Assembly (NCBI GenBank): GCA_046336825.1
Contig: JBKDFX010000167.1
Location: forward strand, 1-18,632
Origin: Ga0074139 sp046336825
GTDB taxonomy: Bacteria > Bdellovibrionota > Bdellovibrionia > Bdellovibrionales > Bdellovibrionaceae
Length of the DNA stretch: 18,632 nt
Direction: 5' to 3'
Part shown: in pieces, positions 13,425-18,632 of the stretch
Layout: the number at the start of each line of letters is the position of its first letter
Position numbering within the stretch: position 1 is the first letter of the stretch
Notes under the pieces: generated by a model
Told to the model about the DNA's origin: nothing
The model's database searches: none
The model's input: the letters and a program-made list of their open reading frames with translations, nothing else
Made by a program: the position numbers and the translations under genes

Positions 13425-14580
13425 ATTTTCTGGTGAAATAGAGGCCTCAAAGTCTCTGATGAATCGAGCCCTCGTAGTTCAGAGTTACCGCGCTGATTTT
13501 GCAATCAACAGTGAATCTCAAAGCCGCGATGTAGTTCATTTAAAATTGGCAATGCAAAATTTAAATTCTCCACTTTTTCAAGTCGGAGAAGGTGGCACGA
13601 CCTTTCGATTTCTTGTTTTGCGTAAGTCACGGGATAAAGGTGTTTGGAACTTCCATGGCACATCACGACTCATGGCCCGACCCAGTCTTGGTCTTGATAA
13701 TTTGCTCTCTCAGCTGGGCGTTCATATTACTTTTCGAGATCAAGAAAATTACCAAATAACTTCCAATGGTTGGTCATTCAAAAATCCAATTAAAGTAGAT
13801 CTTTCACAGTCCAGTCAGTTTGCTTCTGCTCTGCTGCTCAATTGTTGGAATCTAGATCAGGACTTGGAAATGCAACTTTCTGAGAAAAAAGTTTCTGACG
13901 GCTATTTTGAAATGACAATTCAATTTTTACAGCAATGTGGAATGGTGATTGAGCAATTTCATAATTCGGTTCTAATAAGGAAGAATCAAAGTGTTCAAAT
14001 CTCAGAATGTATCATTGAGCCAGATATCAGTTCAGCTTTTGTAGTAGCTGCACTCGCAGCTGTCCGTGGTCACTGTAAAATTCACAAATTTCCCCACGTC
14101 AGTTTGCAACCTGATTTTGAATTCATCAATTTTTTCAAGAAAATGAAAATTCCTTTAGAATTAAATTCCTCAGTCTTAACCGTAGGAAGAGCAGAAAAAA
14201 TAGAACCCCTTCAAGCTTCATTGAGAAACTGTCCTGATCTTTTTCCTGTTCTAAGTGTGATTCTATCTAAAGCTGATGGAGTCAGTCATCTCTATGATGC
14301 ACCACAGTTGGTTCACAAAGAGTCCAATCGATTACTCAAAACCAGTGAACTGTTAAAGCTGATGAAGGTGAATCATGAAATTTATGATGATGGAATAAAA
14401 ATCAGTGGGAGTAAACATCATCATGAATTTTTCGATTTCAATCCCGATCAAGATCATCGCTTGGCCTTTGCTGCTGCTGTAGCAAAATCCATGGGCTATC
14501 GATTGCGAATTTTACATCCTGAAGTGGTAGATAAAAGTTTCCCACAATTTTGGTCACTGATTTCAGGAGGACCCGGTTGA
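13411..14580 (+). CDS. aroA: 3-phosphoshikimate 1-carboxyvinyltransferase (EPSP synthase)
   Basis: Condenses shikimate 3-phosphate and PEP to EPSP (shikimate step 6). At 389 residues it is shorter than the common 420-450. Key residues line up: K14-S15 and R19 (EASKSLMNR), GEGGTTFRF (59-67, Arg66), SRLMARP (85-91), SSQFASALLL (134-143), the acidic PDISSAF (204-210), CPDLFPVL (274-281, Asp276 as general base), the KESNR block (303-307) and DHRLAFA (348-354). The usual N in the NxGT segment is Glu60 here, a variation seen in divergent EPSP synthases. The start overlaps aroB by 14 bases. The stop overlaps the TTG start of the fused gene by two bases (TTGA, 14577-14580), so the three genes are tightly coupled. 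In AROM, EPSPS is the second domain, as here. Confidence 0.93.
   Translation: MKTFEFSGEIEASKSLMNRALVVQSYRADFAINSESQSRDVVHLKLAMQNLNSPLFQVGEGGTTFRFLVLRKSRDKGVWNFHGTSRLMARPSLGLDNLLSQLGVHITFRDQENYQITSNGWSFKNPIKVDLSQSSQFASALLLNCWNLDQDLEMQLSEKKVSDGYFEMTIQFLQQCGMVIEQFHNSVLIRKNQSVQISECIIEPDISSAFVVAALAAVRGHCKIHKFPHVSLQPDFEFINFFKKMKIPLELNSSVLTVGRAEKIEPLQASLRNCPDLFPVLSVILSKADGVSHLYDAPQLVHKESNRLLKTSELLKLMKVNHEIYDDGIKISGSKHHHEFFDFNPDQDHRLAFAAAVAKSMGYRLRILHPEVVDKSFPQFWSLISGGPG
14565..14570 (+). promoter_or_regulatory. Ribosome-binding site fixing the TTG start of the AroK-AroD-AroE gene
   Basis: A full AGGAGG lies 6 bases before the TTG at 14577. The resulting N-terminus (MKLTFIVGHRGVGKS) places the P-loop where shikimate kinases have it. 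An in-frame ATG at 14550 would add nine residues and has no such site. Confidence 0.85.
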
Positions 14581-16277
14581 AATTAACCTTTATCGTTGGT
14601 CATCGAGGAGTAGGTAAATCCTCACTTCTTAAAAGGTGGAAGCATTATCAGCCCCAAAATTTATATTTTGATTTAGATTCTGAAATCGAAAAAAACACAG
14701 GTCTTTCAATTGATGAAATTTTCTCTCAGCTTGGGGAATCTGCTTTTCGTGAGATTGAAAAAAAGGTTTTAAATAAAATTATTTTTGAATCAGCTCAGTC
14801 TTTAGTTATTGCATGTGGGGCTGGTTTTCCAATCCAAGAACTGCCTGCCAATGCAAAAGTGATTTTTGTTAAACGTGACAGTGACTCTAGGGGAAGAATT
14901 TTTTTAGATCGGCCCAGGCTCAATCCAGATCTAAATCCCATCGAAGAGTTTCATCATCGGCGATTAAAGCGGGAACCACTTTTTATGAAACGTGCTGATT
15001 TCATCTACACAATGCCTGAAGGGCTTAAAGACGCAGATGAAGTTGAAAAATCTATTTTGCTGGGAAAGGCTGAACTCGAAGCTTTAGTGACCCTTATGCC
15101 AGGTCAGCCACCATCGAAAATCAAGGGAGCTGTGTATGAGTGGAGAAGTGATCTGTTATCGATGGAAGAATTTTTAAAATTAGGTCTGGAGTCCCATGAG
15201 GTTCTCTATTCTGTGAGAGATGATAAAGAGCTTCCTGATTTGGTCAATCAATCTCAAATCTCATTGGATTGGGATGTCTGTCGGCCCCTTCCTAATAATA
15301 CCAACATTAAAATTATTTCGACCCATGAAAATAATATTGAAAAAGCAACACAGGCCGTGAGTCCGTTTTTAAACGGGAATTATCTTATAAAACTATGTCC
15401 TCAGGTGAACTCATGGTCAGAGCTCTTAAGGGGATGGCTTTGGCAAAAGGAAGATCCTAAGCACCGAAGTTTTTTGCCAAGATCAGCTGATGGTCGATGG
15501 TCTTGGTTTCGAATTTTTATGAAGGGAAAACAGAAAATTAACTTTTTTCGTGAAGGTCATGGATCCAGCCTGGATCAACCCACTTTATGGGAATGGTTGA
15601 ATTCACCAGTGGCAACAGATAATAAGTTTGCTGCTGTTTTGGGTGACCCCGTTGAGCACAGCTACTCTCCCGTTTTTCATAAACAAGAGTTCAAAAAATT
15701 AAACCAAACCTTTTTAAAAATTCGAATTTCTCAAAGTGATTGGACAGATGCTCTAGGAGTATTGTTTCAAATGGGTCTCAGGAAAGCGGCCGTGACTTCT
15801 CCTTTAAAATCCTTAGCTGGGCAATTGGCCCAATCAAAGGAGCCACTTAATACTCTTGCTTTGGATGAGAACAGAAACACCTGGATGGGCACCAATACAG
15901 ACTTTCCGGCTCTCGCGGAAATTTTGAAGGATTACAAATCTTCAAAGAGTGTGGTTATTTGGGGTGGGGGAGGGCTTCTCCCTTCAATTCAAAAATGCTT
16001 GCCCTTGGCGCTTCCCTATTCTGCCAGAACAGGGGAGCCTCGCTTGAGGGTCGGAAGCGATATTCAGCCTGAGATCCTTGTCTGGGCCGCAGGTCAGTCA
16101 AATATTCAACAAGTGCCTAACAGCTGGCAGCCAAAATTAGTTCTGGATATGAGCTATGTGGATAACTCAGCAGGCCTCGCTTTGGCGCAATTAAAAAAAT
16201 CAAAGTATGTTTCGGGATTGGAGCTTTTTGAAAAACAGGCTTTGCTGCAACAGAAATGGTGGATGAATTACAAGTAA
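14577..16277 (+). CDS. Trifunctional shikimate kinase - type I 3-dehydroquinate dehydratase - shikimate dehydrogenase fusion
   Basis: One uninterrupted 566-residue frame carries three shikimate enzymes. Residues 1 to about 170 are shikimate kinase: Walker A GHRGVGKS (8-15), D32/D34 in FDLD, GESAFREIE (53-61, R58), CGAGF (80-84, where GGG is usual) and RLKREPLFMKRAD (129-141). Residues about 178-345 are type I dehydroquinase: YEWR (187-190), R214 and E218 (VRDDKE), H250 (ISTH), the Schiff-base Lys272 (LIKL), R312 (WFR), and S330-S331 with Q334. Residues about 350-566 are shikimate dehydrogenase: GDPVEHSYSPVFH (356-368), Lys411 (TSPLK), NTL (425-427), GTNTDF (438-443, catalytic Asp442), GGGG (463-466), SART (482-485) and a C-terminal EKQAL. 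The dehydratase and dehydrogenase parts are compact. It would do steps 3, 4 and 5. The last 10 bases overlap the convergent ubiE. Confidence 0.9.
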   Translation: MKLTFIVGHRGVGKSSLLKRWKHYQPQNLYFDLDSEIEKNTGLSIDEIFSQLGESAFREIEKKVLNKIIFESAQSLVIACGAGFPIQELPANAKVIFVKRDSDSRGRIFLDRPRLNPDLNPIEEFHHRRLKREPLFMKRADFIYTMPEGLKDADEVEKSILLGKAELEALVTLMPGQPPSKIKGAVYEWRSDLLSMEEFLKLGLESHEVLYSVRDDKELPDLVNQSQISLDWDVCRPLPNNTNIKIISTHENNIEKATQAVSPFLNGNYLIKLCPQVNSWSELLRGWLWQKEDPKHRSFLPRSADGRWSWFRIFMKGKQKINFFREGHGSSLDQPTLWEWLNSPVATDNKFAAVLGDPVEHSYSPVFHKQEFKKLNQTFLKIRISQSDWTDALGVLFQMGLRKAAVTSPLKSLAGQLAQSKEPLNTLALDENRNTWMGTNTDFPALAEILKDYKSSKSVVIWGGGGLLPSIQKCLPLALPYSARTGEPRLRVGSDIQPEILVWAAGQSNIQQVPNSWQPKLVLDMSYVDNSAGLALAQLKKSKYVSGLELFEKQALLQQKWWMNYK

Positions 16278-16975
16278 CCCACGTAGATATAGGCCACACC
16301 AAAACTTACAGGATGATATTCAATTTTTTTAAAGTTATGAGCCTTTTGCATGAGTTCCACAAAGTCTTCTCGTGAAGGAAACTTGGCTGAGGACTTTTGT
16401 AAATAATCGTAAGCTTCACCTTCACCTGTAACCGCACCGCCCAATTTTGGTAATATTTGATTGGAATAAAAATTATAGAGCTGGCTGATCACAGGCGCCT
16501 TCATTTGCCCGAACTCCAGAATAAGAACACGACCGCCAGGTTTTACCACGCGGGCTAATTCTGCCACGGCTTTCGAGGGATCTTGGACATTACGGATTCC
16601 GAAGGAAATGCTGGAGCGATCAAACTCAGCATCTTGAAAGGGAAGATCCATCACATCAGCCACAGAGTAGTTGATTTCAAGCCCTGCTTTTTGTGATTTA
16701 TGAGGTGCTGTTTGTAACATTTCAGCACAGAAGTCAGTGCCCGCAACGAGGCCATCTGGGCCGACGGATTTTTTAAACTCTATGGCAAGATCACCTGTAC
16801 CAGTCGCACAATCTAAGATTTTATCACCCGATTTAACATCAGCGAGCTTAACTAATTTTTTGCGCCATAGATGATGAATACCGGCAGAAAGAATATCGTT
16901 GGCTCTGTCATAGTGAGGAGCCACTTTTTTGAACATGTTTCGAATGGTTTCGGGATTTGGACCTTGATAGTTCAT
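16268..16975 (-). CDS. ubiE: Demethylmenaquinone methyltransferase (UbiE/MenG)
   Basis: SAM-dependent C-methylation of the quinone ring, the final step of menaquinone synthesis (and a ubiquinone step in organisms that make it). The 235-residue protein has the family start FKKVAPHYDRANDILSAG (15-32), the SAM loop LDCATGTGDLA (54-64), FGIRNVQDP (125-133) and VKPGGRVLILEF (144-155), plus a C-terminal YHPVSFGVAYIYVGY block typical of UbiE. The start overlaps the aroF stop as ATGA, so both are in one transcript. A menF-like gene nearby suggests that the substrate here is demethylmenaquinone. The 3' end overlaps the fused shikimate gene by 10 bases on the other strand. Confidence 0.93.
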   Translation of the reverse strand: MNYQGPNPETIRNMFKKVAPHYDRANDILSAGIHHLWRKKLVKLADVKSGDKILDCATGTGDLAIEFKKSVGPDGLVAGTDFCAEMLQTAPHKSQKAGLEINYSVADVMDLPFQDAEFDRSSISFGIRNVQDPSKAVAELARVVKPGGRVLILEFGQMKAPVISQLYNFYSNQILPKLGGAVTGEGEAYDYLQKSSAKFPSREDFVELMQKAHNFKKIEYHPVSFGVAYIYVGYL

Positions 16976-17802
16976 AGTGGTTTTTGTAGTGGTCGCCCAA
17001 TAGCATCGAGGACTTTAGTTAAATTAGCGACTAGAGACTCAAATTCTTGGAAGTTAAGAGTTTGTTGCCCATCTGAAAGGGCCTTTTCAGGTTCAGGATG
17101 GACTTCGACGATAATTCCGTCAGCTCCTGCAGCCGCAGCTGCTAATGCCAAAGGAGGCACCATGGAACGAATACCGATTCCGTGAGAAGGATCCACGATC
17201 ACGGGCAGGTGCGTTCTCTCTTTGACGTAGATGACAGCGTTGATGTCCAGAGTGTTTCTTGTGCAAGTTTCAAAAGTACGAATGCCACGTTCGCAAAGCA
17301 CGATGTTGTCATTTCCGCCTTGTCGAACGTACTCAGTGGATTTGATCCACTCGTCAACAAGGGCAGCAAAACCTCGTTTAATCAAAACAGGTTTTTGAGT
17401 TTTTCCGATTTCCTTAAGTAAGGCGTAATTGTGCATATTTCGAGAGCCAATTTGAAACATATCGACGAAATCATGGATCTGTTCAATTTGACGAGGGTCA
17501 GTGACTTCAGAAACGAGATTGAGTCCCGTATTTTTAAGAGTTTCTCTGATGAAATTAAAAGCATCGTTGCCTAGTCCCTGGAAAGAATCAGCTGAAGTTC
17601 TGAGTTTCCATATACCACCTCGGATGAGATTGGCTCCCATTTGGTTGACTGTTTTCGCTGTCAACTCGAAGTGGTTTTTATTTTCAATCGAACAGGGTCC
17701 CGCAATCAGTGTGAAGCAGGTTCCCCCAATAAGAGTAGAACCCACTCGGACAGGTTTCGTTTTGGGGACTGAATTTTTATTTGCAGTTGGCATCATTGTC
17801 AT
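16972..17802 (-). CDS. aroF: 3-deoxy-7-phosphoheptulonate (DAHP) synthase, type I-beta
   Basis: Condenses PEP and erythrose 4-phosphate to DAHP, the first shikimate step. The 276-residue protein belongs to the KDO8P-like (I-beta) group. Motifs are AGPCSIE (34-40, metal ligand Cys37), KLRTSADSFQGLG (66-78, family KPRTSPYxFQGLG), IGSRNMHNY (118-126), KRGFA (142-146), CERGIRTFE (170-178), DPSHGIG (204-210, His207) and VEVHPEPEKALSDGQQ (232-247, Glu233, Asp244). There is no chorismate mutase or ACT/ferredoxin-like regulatory domain at either end, so feedback control may be absent or need a partner. The ATG at 17802 is followed by others at codons 3 and 4, so the exact start is uncertain. The first 20 residues are not part of the barrel. 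It is divergent from the menF-like gene. Confidence 0.93.
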   Translation of the reverse strand: MTMMPTANKNSVPKTKPVRVGSTLIGGTCFTLIAGPCSIENKNHFELTAKTVNQMGANLIRGGIWKLRTSADSFQGLGNDAFNFIRETLKNTGLNLVSEVTDPRQIEQIHDFVDMFQIGSRNMHNYALLKEIGKTQKPVLIKRGFAALVDEWIKSTEYVRQGGNDNIVLCERGIRTFETCTRNTLDINAVIYVKERTHLPVIVDPSHGIGIRSMVPPLALAAAAAGADGIIVEVHPEPEKALSDGQQTLNFQEFESLVANLTKVLDAIGRPLQKPL

Positions 17803-17868
17803 AATTTGGTTAAAGATGAGGGGAAATGTTTATATCAGAAAACCTCTCTTTACTAGAATTAGATTACC
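17803..17868. promoter_or_regulatory. Divergent promoter region between aroF and the menF-like gene
   Basis: Only 66 bases separate the two divergent starts, so both promoters must be here or inside the genes. On the plus strand a weak -35 (TTGGTT, 17806-17811) precedes TTATAT after 18 bases. On the minus strand TATAAA covers the same A/T-rich centre. Overlapping -10 elements would link expression of the first shikimate enzyme to menaquinone branch entry. Strengths are guesses. Confidence 0.35.
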
Positions 17869-18632
17869 ATGTCGCATCTAAGTAGCTCAAATTTTTTAGA
17901 TGAGGGTGCCCTCGTAAGTTGGCAAGGGCTCGTTTATCTGTTCCTGGGTCCCTTTGAATCCCTACCTGATGTTAAAAAGCACTTAGCAGATATTGGCGTT
18001 CAACACTTTTTTGACCCCGCTTCAGCACCTTTTAAAGCGACAGATGTACTTAAAATGTCTCCAGATCAGTTTGTTTCATTTTTAGAAGAATCTGATGAAA
18101 AAAATCAAACAAACCCTCATTTTCCATCCCTATTTGACCCCCAATTTGAGGACTATGAAAAAACCTACAATGAACATTCTCAGTTGATGAAAAATGAAGG
18201 ACTTTTCAAAACAGTGCCCTATGTTTTTGCAAAATTTCCAGGGCCTCTTTCAATTCAGCTAAGAAAAAAAGCCCTTTTGAATATTATCAAGATGAAGTCT
18301 CCACTGATTCCTTTCGGCTTTTGGAATAAAAAAGAGGGAATGATGGGTGTCACTCCCGAAATTCTTTTTGAAAAAAAAAGTGATCAGATCAATTCCATGG
18401 CGCTGGCGGGTACTCGCCGAAAATCAGTTCCCATCGAACAGCTTTTGTCAGATTCGAAACTTCGTTTGGAGCATCAAATTGTTGTGGATGAACTTGTTGA
18501 AAAGTGGTCGAGCTTCGGCAAAGTAGATAAAAGTGAAACTCAAATTTTAGAACTTCCGAGTCTGTTTCATTTGCACACACCCTTTCGAGTTCATCTTAAA
18601 AATCATTCGAGCTCATTTGATCTTATCAAAGC
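17869..18632 (+). CDS. menF: Isochorismate synthase (MenF-like), N-terminal part, cut by the window end
   Basis: The frame opens at the ATG 17869 and stays open for 254 codons to the window edge. Chorismate-binding domain motifs (PF00425) are clear: GMMGVTPEILF (157-167), SMALAGTRR (176-184), EHQIVVDELVEKW (201-213, with the metal-ligand Glu201) and LELPSLFHLHTP (227-238). The HLHTP segment and the ALAGTR spacing fit isochorismate synthases (MenF, EntC, DhbC) better than anthranilate or aminodeoxychorismate synthases. With ubiE next door, menaquinone entry is the best reading. The N-terminal domain before the catalytic core is short, about 120 residues. The catalytic C-terminus is outside the window, so whether the base and acid residues are complete cannot be seen. 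It may head a men operon to the right. Confidence 0.85.
   Translation, partial: MSHLSSSNFLDEGALVSWQGLVYLFLGPFESLPDVKKHLADIGVQHFFDPASAPFKATDVLKMSPDQFVSFLEESDEKNQTNPHFPSLFDPQFEDYEKTYNEHSQLMKNEGLFKTVPYVFAKFPGPLSIQLRKKALLNIIKMKSPLIPFGFWNKKEGMMGVTPEILFEKKSDQINSMALAGTRRKSVPIEQLLSDSKLRLEHQIVVDELVEKWSSFGKVDKSETQILELPSLFHLHTPFRVHLKNHSSSFDLIK

Noticed and set aside
14550..14576. ATG at 14550 as the start of the AroK-AroD-AroE gene
   Set aside because: The AGGAGG at 14565-14570 points to TTG 14577, which also gives the proper kinase N-terminus.
15060..15640. Middle part of the fused gene as a mere linker
   Set aside because: The EWR, R-x3-E, ISTH, IKL, FR and S-x2-Q residues of type I dehydroquinase occur in the right order, so it is a domain.
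17501..17881. 126-residue plus-strand frame opposite aroF
   Set aside because: It lies antisense to a well-supported DAHP synthase gene and resembles no family.
1..18632. Mobile element, prophage, CRISPR array, tRNA or defence system
   Set aside because: No transposase, integrase, phage gene, terminal repeats, spaced repeats or tRNA-like fold was seen on either strand.

Overview
The window is about 18.6 kb, roughly 40% GC by eye, and tightly packed. It reads as a chromosomal piece of a Gram-negative bacterium with a periplasm and menaquinone respiration. A TIGR02147-type regulator fragment, many exported or lipid-anchored enzymes (APP1-like lipid phosphatase, RelA/SpoT-fold protein, two M14 carboxypeptidases, lytic transglycosylase) and a small lipoprotein ending its signal in QNC point to Bdellovibrionota (Bdellovibrio or a lower-GC relative). 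That placement is inference from gene content; there is no rRNA here to test it. I saw no tRNA, rRNA, insertion sequence, phage gene or CRISPR array, and no gene-free stretch longer than about 160 bases.

Layout. 1-1162: tail of a TIGR02147 regulator, then an unrecognised secreted protein. 1143-4457: trmB (minus), then two exported enzymes in tandem, an APP1-type phosphatase and a RelA/SpoT (ppGpp synthetase) fold protein with a signal peptide, then rsmG. 4460-9885: an M14 peptidase (minus), a large membrane protein of the so-called SpecificRecomb/Gcr family (plus), a lytic transglycosylase lipoprotein (minus) and lexA (minus). 9947-11544: a small lipoprotein, an MpaA-like M14 peptidase and a divergent HPF/RaiA-like ribosome-associated protein. 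11704-18632: ung followed by a shikimate/menaquinone block.

The most striking region is 12378-16277. Three overlapping genes encode, in order, AroB, AroA and a single trifunctional protein AroK-AroD-AroE. This is exactly the domain order of the eukaryotic pentafunctional AROM protein (DHQS-EPSPS-SK-DHQD-SDH), here split into three polypeptides. The key catalytic residues of all five activities can be recognised. On the opposite strand lie aroF (DAHP synthase, step 1) and ubiE/menG. Divergent from aroF is a menF-like isochorismate synthase, cut by the window end. The window therefore holds six of the seven shikimate steps (only aroC, chorismate synthase, is not seen) plus an entry enzyme and the last methyltransferase of menaquinone synthesis.

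The second point of interest is the exported RelA/SpoT-fold protein (2744-3766). It keeps the synthetase motifs behind a clear signal peptide, and its GTG start lies in the loop of a perfect 11-bp inverted repeat.
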